A stretch of 64,000 nucleotides of DNA from Achatina immaculata (lineage: Eukaryota > Mollusca > Gastropoda > Stylommatophora > Achatinidae): assembly GCA_009760885.1 (NCBI GenBank), contig CM019718.1, positions 30,031,530 to 30,095,529 of the forward strand. The letters run 5' to 3'. The position numbers were made by a program, and so were the translations under genes. Positions 1 to 10,850 of the stretch are shown here, one piece after another. The stretch's first letter is position 1. Each line of letters starts with the position of its first letter. The notes beneath the pieces were generated by a model. It searched no databases. It saw only the letters and a list, made by a program, of their open reading frames with translations, and was not told the DNA's origin.

Positions 1-150
1 GGACGAATACTTCCAGCGGTACTTGTTGACACAGTAGCCTCTACAGGCTCTTCTGGGAGAATTGTCCTTGAGAAGATGACAAAGTGGGCATACTTTATTG
101 ATTGGCAGTTTGTCCAGAGCATCTCCTGTGGCACTCTTACCAGGCAAAAA

Positions 151-458
151 CAGCAGTGAACCAAACAGTAGTGAACCAAACAGCAGTGAACCAAACAGTA
201 GTGAACCAAACAGCAGTGAACCAAACAGTAGTGAACCAAACAGCAGTGAACCAAACAGCAGTGAACCAAACAGCAGTGAACCAAACAGCAGTGAACCAAA
301 CAGTAGTGAACCAAACAGCAGTGAACCAAACAGTAGTGAACCAAACAGCAGTGAACCAAACAGCAGTGAACCAAACAGTAGTGAACCAAACAGTAGTGAA
401 CCAAACAGCAGTGAACCAAACAGCAGTGAACCAAACAGTAGTGAACCAAACAGTAGTG
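151..458. repeat. Minisatellite, 15-bp unit, about 20 copies
   Basis: Unit CAGCAGTGAACCAAA, alternating CAGCAG and CAGTAG variants. A unit length divisible by three leaves frames open; the Asn-Ser-Ser-Glu-Pro frame is not evidence of a gene. Confidence 0.97.
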
Positions 459-475
459 TTTCAATATCAGTTTTG

Positions 476-755
476 GTAATCTTAACCGCTGTAGTTAGGA
501 AATCTTGTTTTCACGTAACTGATTTACATCAAAAGGTTGTTTCGACATTATAAATTTAAAGAAATGCTTTTCACAATTTCAGAATTTTGCTGTACTTTAA
601 CACATCAATAAGTTTCATGTATTTTCTTTAAACTTCAGAAATCACAAACGTTTTCAAGAAATAACTGCACTTTTTACCATTTCTGGCTTTTAAATCCTTT
701 AGAACAGAAGAACAAATATATATTTACGTACTTATTATGTATTACGTATATAAAT
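476..755. other. AT-rich stretch, nothing recognised
   Basis: No repeat, exon or RNA pattern seen; ends in an A/T dinucleotide-rich patch next to the SINE. Confidence 0.5.
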
Positions 756-769
756 ATATATACGGACTA

Positions 770-1023
770 GGGGTGTCTGAGTGGCGAAGTGGTTAGTGCA
801 CTGGTCTCTCATGGCGAAGGTTGGGGTTTCGAATCCGGTCGGGGGCACCCCAGTCACCCAGCTGTAGAAATGGGTACCCGACTTCTGGAGTTGGGGAAGG
901 AAAGGCGGCCAGGCGTGATACTGACCATATCACCCTCTAGTGTGCTGACAGGTCAAGGAAAATATGAGCATTAATACCATATCCCTATGTGCCTCTAAGG
1001 CATGACAGGATTACCTTTGCATC
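770..1023 (+). mobile_element. SINE with class II tRNA-like head (SINE family 1)
   Basis: The head 770-851 is 82 nt, as in Leu/Ser tRNAs; its ends GGGGTGT and GCACCCC can form a 7-bp acceptor stem. Box A-like GAGTGGCGAAGTGG and box B-like TTTCGAATCC are present. The body holds GAAATGGGTACC and GGCGGCCAGGCGTGATACT, shared with the SINE at 24466. Flanked by an imperfect 15-bp target duplication TATATACSGACTAGG (about 757-771 and 1024-1038). Confidence 0.85.
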
Positions 1024-1039
1024 TATATACCGACTAGGT

Positions 1040-1447
1040 TACCTATATATAGCTTCAAAAATTCTAAATTTTACATGTTATTGCCAACATATAAACCCAC
1101 CAGAAATGATTGATGTTGCTTACATTTTCTCCTTCCTATCTTTAGTTTGTCAGCTGGTCGTCCACAATCTCTAAACACAATCTCTAAAAACGTGCCTAAT
1201 TTGCCAGTTAGTCCGTCAATAAATCCCCCCTTTCTTTATAGAAGACCACCAAATTAAGCCACTTTCACCTACAAGAAGACCACCAAATAAGCCACCGTAA
1301 AGTATATCTCCGCCACACAGATTCCCCAGAATATTTACACTGTCGCCGCCGATGAAAGTGCCAACGAGATAGTTGTAAGTTGTCTGTCCACATCCACAAC
1401 TTTATTTTCTGAAGAAACTACAGCCACGCTGGCAAGAACGCAGACAA
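1040..1447. other. No recognisable feature
   Basis: Mixed sequence without exon structure or matches to other parts of the window. Confidence 0.4.
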
Positions 1448-1448
1448 T

Positions 1449-1620
1449 GAGAATGTAACAAGTTATTATATCAGCAGACTTTGTGCTTTCTGTGAGAATG
1501 TAACAAGTTATTATATCAGCAGACTTTGTGCTTTCTGTGAGAAGTTATTATAATTAGCTGACTTTGTGTTTTCTGTGAGAATATAACAAGTTATTATATT
1601 GGCAGGCTTTGTATATTCTT
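1449..1620. repeat. Short tandem repeat, about 45-bp unit, nearly four decayed copies
   Basis: Repeats of GAATGTAACAAGTTATTATA followed by CAGACTTTGTGCTTTCTGTG, with deletions in the later copies. 1625-1950 beyond it shows nothing definite. Confidence 0.85.
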
Positions 1621-1954
1621 AAGGACAAGAGTAAATTAAAATATTAACATACTTCGTAACTTCTATATGATAAATATAGATTATAATGTTAGCAGTATTC
1701 ACATATTTTGTAGGACGAATGAAGGTTATCATGTTAACAGACTTCGCACCACCTGTAAGACAATTATATAATGTTAACGACTGGTTTCCATACAAAGTTA
1801 ACCAGTGACTAGTTATATTTATATCCAGGCAGCATGTAGCAAGACAGCTACATGAACTGATGGATTAAACACTACCTGGGCCCCTGAGCTAAACTTAGTA
1901 AGGGCCCTGCCCTCTCCTCGACACATATCTCCTGTGTTCTCTTGCCTTGTCTCC

Positions 1955-2650
1955 TTCCTCATATACCTTTCAGCGTTGAGGGGACAAATAGACGTCTTGA
2001 TTGGGCTCGAAGATTTGCTTCATATAATGGGATATTTTATGCTGCTGTAATTTCCTCTCTCCATCTCCTGCGTGGGCGGCCTCTTCCTCTGTTACCTACA
2101 AATCTTAGTGTGAATGTTGTCTGTGAGATACTGTCTGGTGGTAACCGTGTAACATGACCAAACCATCTGACTCGCTGTTTCTGGATATAGTGTGATACTG
2201 ATGTTACTCCAACCTTTGCCTTGATGGTGTCATTTCTTATTTGGTCTCTTCTTGTCACATTTAGTATTCTCCTTAAAGCATCTCATTTTTTTTTGAGACA
2301 ACGAAAACAACAGGCCGTGACCCGGTGGTACTGCAAACCGGGTCCACCCGTAACGAGATGCGGACCTTACCCCCGGCAGTCAATGTGCAGGGCGGCCTCA
2401 AACACCTCGTTGGTTCCAAAATAACAAAGTGTACATTCTACAGAGCGCAGAACTACACTTTGATCTTAGCCAAAAGGCCGAGAAGCATCTCATTTCTGAC
2501 GTGATGATTTTTCTTTTGTTCTTGGCTGTTAGTGTCCATGTTTGACTCTGATAGGATAAGAGCTGGGAGGAAAACTGTGTTGTATTCTGCCCTTTTTGTT
2601 CTCTGTTATCACTAAATGGCGCCGTATCACACATAATGAACACAAACTGA
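1955..2650 (-). mobile_element. Non-LTR retrotransposon ORF C-terminal fragment, split by a U2-like insert
   Basis: Minus-strand pieces read SQTWTLTAKNKRKIITSEMR upstream of the insert, then RRILNVTRRDQIRN, RVRWFGHVTRLPPDS and GRGRPRRRWREEIT downstream, the usual end of a LINE reverse-transcriptase protein. One frameshift and stops show decay. Confidence 0.85.
2289..2486 (-). ncRNA. Retroposed U2 snRNA-like element
   Basis: Minus strand begins GCTTCTCGGCCTTTTGGCTA and runs on as AGATCAAAGTGTAGT: the U2 snRNA 5' end, lacking only the first bases. Near its 3' end, GGTTTGCAGTACCACCGGG matches U2 stem-loop IV, with a 7-bp stem (2319-2325 with 2338-2344). An Sm-like TTATTTTGG lies at 2416-2424. 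The middle is unlike U2. It ends in a short A-run and is flanked by 13-bp direct repeats AAGCATCTCATTT (2276-2288, 2483-2495), so it arrived by retroposition into the LINE frame. SINE or processed pseudogene, not likely a working U2 gene. Confidence 0.82.
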
Positions 2651-2654
2651 TAAC

Positions 2655-3075
2655 GTTGGTGTTGTTACTGTTGTTGTTATTTTTGTTGTTATTAATTTTT
2701 TGGATAACATAACATGATAATGAGACAATAACTGTTCTCACAAGGAACAATAATCAGTATTTGAATAGTTGTTTCCCTTGATTCCGGGCCCAATGTCTTT
2801 CCACCCCCAACCTCACCCCCACCCCGCCCCGGGCTTAGTCTTGCTCGACCTAATGGTTAACCCACCCTGGGTACGTGAACAGAACGAGGCAAACATGGAA
2901 GTGCGAGTTCTTCGTTGACAACAAACACAGAGTTTACCGTTGTCCTTGAGCTGCTAGTCTGTGAAGGCTGCTCTAGCTCAAACAAGATCTCTGTTAGAAC
3001 AGACTGGCTTTTATTCTGCCGAGTTCAAGGTCAGTATCTCACATTAAAACTTTATTACATGTTTTAAGTGTCAGT
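2655..3075. other. Unassigned; C-rich patch at 2780-2840
   Basis: No gene or known repeat found; one CCCC-rich stretch. Confidence 0.4.
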
Positions 3076-3076
3076 A

Positions 3077-3183
3077 TGGATGCATCAGCAGCAGGCCATC
3101 TTGCTCACAACCGAGAGGCCTACAGGAGTGCTGTTACGGAGGCAAAGTTCCACAAGGGACATGCAAATGAATGAATGAATGAA
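3077..3183 (+). mobile_element. LINE family A, 3' end only
   Basis: Reads DASAAGHLAHNREAYRSAV then EAKFHKGHANE, the C-terminus of LINE family A, followed by an (AATG)n tail. About 105 bp survive: extreme 5' truncation. Confidence 0.9.
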
Positions 3184-3189
3184 AGTGTC

Positions 3190-4720
3190 AGTATGTTTTG
3201 GAGTTTGATGTAATTTCCTGCAAATCTTGTTTTGGAACATTCTGCCACAAGCTTCCACTTGTTAGAAAAAGTTTCAGTTCAAGAAAAATTCTATTATGTC
3301 CCTTGAGCTGTTAACTTCTTCACATTCAGGAGGTGAGAAATAATAATTGTTTACAAGCGTTAATTATCATAGAGCGACAGCCCCATATTCTTTCACTAGT
3401 TTCCATCACATTTGTGATATAAAGGAAATGTGTAATATATTTTATTCGTTTCGTAACCATTTTGAACTTTTCTGCGAGGAGATATACGTTTGCACACCCT
3501 AACATACGCGACAGGCCTGACATTAGAGACTTTAATATTTAATAAGAAAAACTGGACATTCAGGAACTGATAAAATGGGTGTTATTTCCCTTGCTACACT
3601 CAAGATGGCCTGGCTCGCCAAACTGTAGCAAACATTTACTTAAGAAAAACGATGGATCACAATTTCGTGCCTCAGGTCTGGGCAAGTGAAGTTTGAATAT
3701 TTAGTGCCATATAACGTTACACTTTCTGACAGACAGAACACTATCATCATGATGCGTATGCCAGGATTAAAGATGGGCGTGTTAGAGTGGGGCACGGTTG
3801 TCAGGGCTTATGAATTAGACCCTATCTCACCTCTTTCTTGGAGCACCCAGTTTCAGCCCAACTAATGGGACAGAGTTGACCCTATTCCCCATGGTGGCGG
3901 AGTCAGCCTAGAAGCTTACTACTGTAGCCACCCCGGAGTTTCACGCTACCCGTCATATTTCGCTCCTAATCCAACAGGACGCGCGAGCTGCAACATCTTC
4001 ACGGCGTCTTCTTCTAGGAACGTCCAAGTTCGTGGTTTCACAGAGATACAAATCATAACATGAAGGGTTTTATCTATTCCTTGCAGAAATAATAATAATA
4101 ATAATCAGTTTTTATTATTATTTTCTTGACTTTTGATATTCCGACTTCAGTTACCTTCAGTTGATGTAGATGTGTTATCAGAAGAATGGTTACCCCATGA
4201 AAATGATTATTACGTGAACATCTGGTTATCCCTTACAGCACTGGCAATTGTATGTACACTGTACCCTGGTGTGCCTCGCCATTCAGACAAACATATCTTA
4301 TTTCGGACAGTTTACTTAATACAAAAGTATCAGTACGCATTTATATTGTTGAGTTGACTGCCGTGCCTGTAGCAGACCTCAAACTTGTCACCTTTTCACG
4401 AGAAATAGATACACAGTTATCTAAGCTACACCCTTGTCCACAAAGATGATCAGTTTCTTCATTTTATTACGTGAATCTAATAACACTCTAGGATTTTAGG
4501 GAAAACAAAACTCAACCAGTTATGGCTTGGACACCAAAGACTAGGAAACGTGAATATCTCCACGTAACCGGGCGGCAGCTGGGGTAGGAAATGATATACA
4601 ATATGTAGTCAGCGAGTGACAAGAGCTCTTGAGATCAGACTGGAGCCGTGCTGATAGATTTACTGGCAGTCGTTATCTTGTTGTTTGTCCACAAGCCTGA
4701 TGCCGACGAAGTACGACTCT
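3190..4720. other. No gene recognised; small (AAT)n at about 4087
   Basis: Scattered short open frames without exon borders or family motifs. Confidence 0.4.
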
Positions 4721-4936
4721 GTTTACGTAGGTAGAATAGTTTCTGCTGTTTACGTAGGTCGAATAGTTTCTGCTGTTTACGTAGGTAGAATAGTTTCTGC
4801 TGTTTACGTAGGTAGAATAGTTTCTGGTGTTTACGTAGGTAGAATAATTTATGCTGTTTACGTAGGTCGAATAGTTTCTGGTGTTTACGTAGGTTGAATA
4901 GTTTCTGGTGTTTACGTAGGTCGAATAGTTTCTGGT
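4721..4936. repeat. Minisatellite, 27-bp unit, 8 copies
   Basis: Unit GTTTACGTAGGTAGAATAGT plus TTCTGCT; contains the palindrome TACGTA. Confidence 0.97.
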
Positions 4937-5472
4937 GTTTTCTTCTTCTTCTTCTGCTAGTTTTTGTTTGTTGACCAATTCTTGTTCTTTGAAGCCAACA
5001 TTGTGGACACAGTAGATCGTGTCGGATGTAGAGTGGATGTGCTCGAAGGCCCAGTGAACTTCTTGATAGCCTCCACTACCATGGAAGTGGGATCTTCCAC
5101 CTATGTCAGGTTGATAGAGCACAACAGCCCGTTACTTGCTGCATCATAAACAGGCTCTTGGCCAGGTATGGTTCGCCTCAGAGCTCTAGTACTCTTGTCT
5201 TAGCTCCTGTCGAAAAGTGACTTTACAAAGCAGGCACGTTACATAATACCGAATTTACTATCTGGTACTTACAAATAATTCATTTTCTGTGTGCCTTAAT
5301 ACGAATTCGAATACGAATAGTAGATTGGCAGAAACAGAACTATTCACAACAAGAATGAATATAAAAGTGATATTATAACTTATTTCAAATGTGACGCCAA
5401 ATTCTAAAGATGAAAAACAAGCTCAAGAGAAAACGCTTCAGTGCCTTGTTCTGCTTTCGATTACCAGCCCAT

Positions 5473-6065
5473 TGCGCCAGCTCTGTACGTCAACCCAGTA
5501 CTTGAGCTCTGTACGCCAACCCAGTACGTGAGCTCTGTACGCCAGCTTAGTGTGCCAGCTCTGTACGCCAACCTAGTGCGCCAGCTCTGTACGCCAACCC
5601 AGCACGTGAGCTCCGTACGCCAACCTAGTGCGCCAGGTCTGTACGCCAACCTAGTGCGCCAGCTCTGTACGCCAACCTAGTGTGCCAGCTCTGTACGCCA
5701 ACCTAGTGCGCCAGCTCTGTATGGCAACATAGTGCGCCAACTCTGTACGCCAACCTAGTGCGCCAACTCTGTACGCCAACCCAGCACGTGAGCTCCGTAC
5801 GCCAACATAGTGTGCCAGCTCTGTATGCCAACCTAGTGCGCCAGCTCTGTATGCCAACCTAGTGCGCCAGCTCTGTATGCCAACCTAGTGCGCCAGCTCT
5901 GTATGCCAACCTAGTGCGCCAGCTCTATATGCCAGCCTAGTACGCCAGCTCTGAATGCCAGCCTAGTACGCCAGCTCTGAATGCCAACCTAGTACGCCAG
6001 CTCTGAATGCCAACCTAGTACGCCAGCTCTGAATGCCAACCTAGTGCGCCAGCTCTATATGCCAG
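5473..6065. repeat. Minisatellite, 26-bp unit, about 23 copies
   Basis: Unit GCGCCAGCTCTGTACGCCAA plus CCTAGT, drifting to TATGCC and GAATGCC forms at the right end. It abuts the Penelope-like element. Confidence 0.96.
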
Positions 6066-6116
6066 ACCTATGCCAGACATTTCTATTTTCGACTTGGAGG
6101 AAGACACATTCAGTTA

Positions 6117-8290
6117 AGTTTTCGTGTTTTTGTCTCGTTTTGTATGTATCCTCGAATAAGGCTCATGCCGAAATATCGGATGTTGTATGTTTTTCATTTA
6201 TACATTCTCATACTTTCTATTCGTTTTTTTTTCTCACCTTACTCACCAGTCTTGTGGATGAGTTCATTGATTGTGTCACGAACATGGTGGTTGTTGGCCA
6301 GAGTCGGATCTTGAGGGCGAGAGGCATAAAATTTAGTGTTGCTCAGCTGGTCCATGGCCTCCTGGATGTACATTTACATCTTTCTCAACAAAAGACGCAA
6401 TCCCTCTATTCCTACGTCTACTATTCTGCGCCTTACGCGATATGTCGTCCAACTCAATTCTTTTTAATTCAGTGGCCTTTACTTCGACCAGATTAGTGGT
6501 GTAGCCATGGGTACCAAGATGGGCCCCAACTACGCGTGTCTGTTCATGGGCCACTTCGAACACAAGGTTCTGAGAGCCTTTAGAGGCCCTTTTCCCGCCA
6601 TCTATAGACGCTACATAGATGACGACATTGGGGTCACATTAGTGCCAGAGGAAGATCTTAACAACTTTATCAGTTTTGTTAAGGAGTACAATCCTATCAT
6701 TTCTTTCACCTCCCATGTCTCTGCTACTTCTGCTAACTTTCTTGACATTGCCATTACTATCGGCCCTTCCGGGCTTACTACTTCTATCCACTATAAACCT
6801 ACAGACTCTCACAGCTACCTCCTGTACTCTTCCTCCCATCCCAGATCGTGTAAGGACTCTATTCCTTTTTCCCAGCTTCTTAGGTTGCGACGTTTGTGTA
6901 TTGAGGATTTGGATTTCCAGGATCAAGGCCATAAAATGCTAGATTTCTTCCGTCAACGCGGCTATCCAGAACATGTTCTCTCGTCATCTTGGAACCGCAT
7001 CAGCCATATGTCGCGGCAACAAGCCCTCACTCCTAAACCGCATTGTAGCTCGGACAGAGTTAAACTGGTACTCATGTACCACCCTCATAGCTTGGCAGTT
7101 AAAAACATACTGTTTCGCCATCTCCATCTCCTCCAGACCGAGCCTAATACACGTGAACTTTTTGGGGAACCCCCACTGGTAGCCTACAGACGAAACAAGA
7201 ACCTCAGGGACCTTTTAATTCGTAGTCATCTTAAGACAGATGACACTTTTTATGGTACCAGACGTTGCGGACGCCGTAGATGCAACACTTGTCCGTTTGT
7301 TGTCGAGGCCAGCCAGATCTCTTTCCCTAAGTCCACATTATCAGTTCAGGAGGGTTTCATTTGTACTTCACGCAATGTTATTTATGCTATTATGTGCAAA
7401 CGTTGCGGTTTGAAGTACATAGGTGAGACTGGCTTACGCTTAGGAGATCGATTTCGCCAGCATCTCAATGATGTTTCTAAGAGGGCCTGGATACCTGTGG
7501 CTAAACATTTTTGCCTTAGCAACCACAGGGGTAAACAGGACATTTCTGTTAGTGCGATCTGCTCTTGTTCTGCTGATGTACGATCTCGGAGGGTCCTAGA
7601 ACAGCGCCTTATTTTCCAGACTGGCTGTCTCCACCCAGCTGGAATTAACAATGTCTTCAGCTTTCTGTAACTTCTTTAGTTTTCCACTTCCCCTTTTTTT
7701 TACTCTACTTTCTTTCTCCTAGCTTGTCTTATCCTATTCACCAGTTTCACATTTTCTCCCTTGCAGGTGTTTATGTTCTTCATTCACTATCTCTCCGCGT
7801 TCCCTCCCCCCCCCTACACCTTCTTCTCTAGCGACTATCATGTTTCTATTGCCTTTCTCCCCACCCCTTTCTACCACTTGTTTCCCTCCTCTCTCTCCAC
7901 CTCTTCTTTACGATTGGCTCTATTGGCTATCCTTTGTGTGGTCCGCGTGGTCCTTCTAAGACACACACACACTTCTCTGCTTTTACTTCTGGAGGAGGAG
8001 GCCACATTAAGATAAGTTCTTCGTTTTGGTTTTTTTTTTGTCTCGTTGTGCATGTAGTCCTCGAAAAAGGCTCACGCCGAAATATCGGATGTTGTATGTT
8101 TTTCATTTATACATTCTCATACTTTCTATTCGTTGTTTTCTCACTTTACTCACTCCCTCCCTCACTTTGTAAAACTGCACCATACACCTCGATCTATCTT
8201 TTCTACAAACTCTACTGTAAAATAAAAGTTATATATAATGGTTATTTTTCATTGTACAGTTGTATGTCCTTACTTTATAACTGACAGGTA
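6117..8290 (+). mobile_element. Penelope-like element with direct terminal repeats and an inverted 5' piece
   Basis: A segment of about 130 bp at 6117-6245 recurs at 8028-8158 (CCGAAATATCGGATGTTGTA, then CATTTATACATTCTCATAC). Between them lie an antisense piece at about 6240-6360 (minus-strand frame DPTLANNHHVRDTINELIHK), then a sense reverse-transcriptase/GIY-YIG frame. Terminal repeats and 5' inversion or truncation are typical of Penelope-like elements. The 3' UTR is pyrimidine-rich. Confidence 0.88.
6385..7670 (+). pseudogene. Penelope-like reverse transcriptase C-terminal half with GIY-YIG endonuclease
   Basis: The frame reads NPSIPTSTILRLTR, an in-frame stop at 6465-6467, then FDQISGVAMGTKMGPNYACL (RT motif region) and YRRYIDDD (catalytic Asp pair, about residues 37-40 counted from the Met at 6507). 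A zinc-knuckle-like CGRRRCNTC comes near residue 252, followed by the GIY-YIG domain: VIYAIMCKRCGLKYIGETG, RLGDRFRQH, and the late Glu in RRVLEQRLI. Stop TAA at 7668. The N-terminal half of the RT is missing. The family copies itself by target-primed reverse transcription using this nuclease. Confidence 0.9.
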
Positions 8291-9150
8291 CTGTACCGTA
8301 TCTATTTAATTCATTAATTCATTCATTGTACCTCTAGAAGGAGAATTTAGTTCGTCAGGTCATGACATTAGTCTCCCGTTCTTTAGTACAACAGTACAGC
8401 AGAACCTGGCTTCCCTTTATGGTCTTTCCTAGGTTCTGCCCCACTACATATTGTGTGTTGAATTCCTACCCTGGGCTATCCACCCTCTTAAAGCTGCACA
8501 TCCAACACTAAATGCCAACACAACATTTACTTGCACAGAGAACATACAATTCTGCCATTTTATATCTGGATTCCAGTTTATTACACTTATCACACAACAC
8601 CAAAACAAGGGTGAACATATTTATAACTCATAATCATTTCATTAATACATAAAGTCAGTCTTCATCTTACTAATGAGCTGTACCAACAGCTCGATCTAGA
8701 CATTCAATATCGACATTTACATTATCTTATTAATCATTGTCTAGAAAACCATAAACATAACATGGAGAACCCGTGGTCCTCGTGGCGCCTTTTAACAACA
8801 TAAATTAGCGCCCCAATCTCTGGACTCACATACACAGATATCAACATTTATCACCATGAATGATGAGAAATAAAACATGATAATGACTGTAAGTTACAAT
8901 GTCAAATATGATTTTACATAGGACACGACGGTTTAAGCCATCGAACACGTGACTACAAACCATACGACACATCATAGGCCGCTTCAGACATCTCATGTCA
9001 CTTAATCTCATGGAGCTCCACCAATAACATATAAACGGCTGTATTACAACTAAGAATCATTAGTTCATCATTAATCTCTCAACATATATGATGCATCACG
9101 ACTTATATTACTTTACTTACACTCCTAGTCGTGATGAAAACAGCTCACGT
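8290..9150. other. No recognisable feature
   Basis: AT-rich, no exon-like frames; (ATTC)n-like ATTCATTAATTCATTCATTG at about 8310. Confidence 0.4.
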
Positions 9151-9292
9151 TACTTGTCACGAAAACATTACTTGTCACGAAGACATTACTTGTCACGAAA
9201 ACATTACTTGTCACGAAGACATTACCTGTCACGAAGACATTACTTGTCACGAAGACATTACTTGTTACGAAGACATTACTTGTCACGAAGAC
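9151..9292. repeat. Minisatellite, 18-bp unit, 8 copies
   Basis: Unit ACTTGTCACGAAGACATT with AAAACATT variants; divisible by three, hence the open Tyr-Leu-Ser-Arg-Arg-His frame. Confidence 0.96.
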
Positions 9293-9596
9293 CTCTAACA
9301 GAAATAATTGAAACACTTACCACAGTTATAAACCATAGACGTCTCACTTCACATACGTTGACACTCCACACAGGACAACCTGATGATACTGGCACAACAC
9401 TACGGATGGCACGGGGTACACTTACATCAAGAACGCATCACGAACAGTATCTTCGAATACATTCCAGCATATTCACAATCCCCGGCCCTACCTCTCTACA
9501 CAGAACACCTGACCCGCTGGACAACACCCCCCCCCCCCCACCTTATATACCTAACACTGGTAACCAAAACAAAACTGAGCGCTTAACACTACCACT

Positions 9597-9780
9597 TTAA
9601 TCATTCCCTCTCTCTCTTCTCCCTCTCTTTCTTTCTTTCTTCTCTCTCTCTTCTCCCTCTCTCTCTTCTCCCTCTCTTTCTTTCTTTCTTCTCTCTCTCT
9701 TCTCCCTCTCCCTCTCTCTCCTCCCTCTCTCTTCTCTTTCTCTTCTCTCTCTCTCTTCTCTTCTCTCTCTTCTCTCTGCT
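9597..9780. repeat. Polypyrimidine simple repeat
   Basis: Almost pure C and T on the plus strand (CTCTCTCTTCTCCCTCTTTC pattern). Confidence 0.95.
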
Positions 9781-9786
9781 CATCTT

Positions 9787-10215
9787 TGGAATACCCTCCC
9801 ATCCTGGATAAAAAATATAAATTATACTCCTTCCTACAACTACAAACTTTCCCAATATCTATTTGATGTCGACTACATGCCTCCATGAATTATAAAACTT
9901 AAAAGTTATCTTAAACTGCTCTTACAGACACCGAATACAGTTAAATGTTTATTCTGAACAGTCCCGAAGTTTTTGTTTAGTAGATAATTATTTATATATG
10001 TATGTAGTTACTTCTGTACTGAGTGAGTGGATAAGAGTGAAACGTAAATGTTATATTTTATTTTATGTCTCTCAGCTTCAATGTTAGTTATGTTTGTTAT
10101 ATGAACAGCATATTTGTAGAATGTTTGGAATAGAGTGAAAGATGTATGATAAAGGGCAGAATGTCAGACGGGCCTGCGTGCCCAATTCTTAACCCTTTTG
10201 AAATAAAGATCAGTC
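9787..10215 (+). mobile_element. Non-LTR retrotransposon 3' end (CR1/jockey-like C-terminus)
   Basis: The frame reads WNTLPSWIKNINYTPSYN and KLSQYLFDVDYMPP then stop, matching the LWNSLP...FK..L..YLF ending of many LINE proteins. A 3' UTR and AATAAAGATCAG then (TC)n follow. Confidence 0.75.
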
Positions 10216-10850
10216 AATCTCTCTCTCTCTCTCTCGCACACACACACTGTCTCTTTCTCTGTCACTCTCACCAGGCGATTGTGACATATCCTTCTTGCAG
10301 AGAGCTCTGAGAAGAACTGGGAAATGTTAATTATTGCTCACTGACGTGTGAGGGAATAATTTATTACATGCAGTGCCGGATAACGTTGGCGATCACGCTT
10401 CATGCGCGATCCTCGGTGGTTTCCCTTTACCTTCCGTCAAGTCTGTGCACGGTATTCTCCCCTAGCTTTTGTCTACACAAAGCAGCCGGGTACCTGTTTT
10501 TAATCTGCTGCCTTTTGTTCAAATAATTCATTTCCAGTTTTACACTCAAATAAAGGACCACAATAAACTAATTTGGGGATTTTTTTCAGACATACAAATA
10601 TTTTTACCTTAAGTATCAGAAATTATATTGTACTTTTGAACATATCCTCAACAACAACGGCAAAAATGAGACAGATAAATCGCCGACAAGGTGATAAGAG
10701 AAATGATGACTGCGGTAAAACTGTTCTAGTAATGAAGGTATATGGAGGCGTATGGTCCAGTTACAAAAAAAAACAAAAAGGATAGAAAAAGGGAGAAAAA
10801 TGAGCAGAATGACAGAAAGTAAATTGAGCAGTTATAAATGAAGAACATAC
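10215..10850. other. Simple repeats then unassigned DNA
   Basis: (TC)n and (CA)n at 10218-10265, then nothing recognised. Confidence 0.5.

Noticed and set aside
98..553. Open frame of Asn-Ser-Ser-Glu-Pro repeats
   Set aside because: It is a 15-bp minisatellite; overlapping frames are also open because the unit is a multiple of three. No start context, splice sites or unique flanking domain.
770..851. Functional class II tRNA gene
   Set aside because: Acceptor stem pairs but the T arm is imperfect, and the body plus target duplication show it is a SINE.
2289..2486. Working U2 snRNA gene
   Set aside because: Core branch-site region altered, middle unlike U2, A-tail and target duplication present, no snRNA promoter element seen.
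9551..9886. Arg/Glu-rich 111-aa minus-strand frame
   Set aside because: Translation of a polypyrimidine simple repeat.
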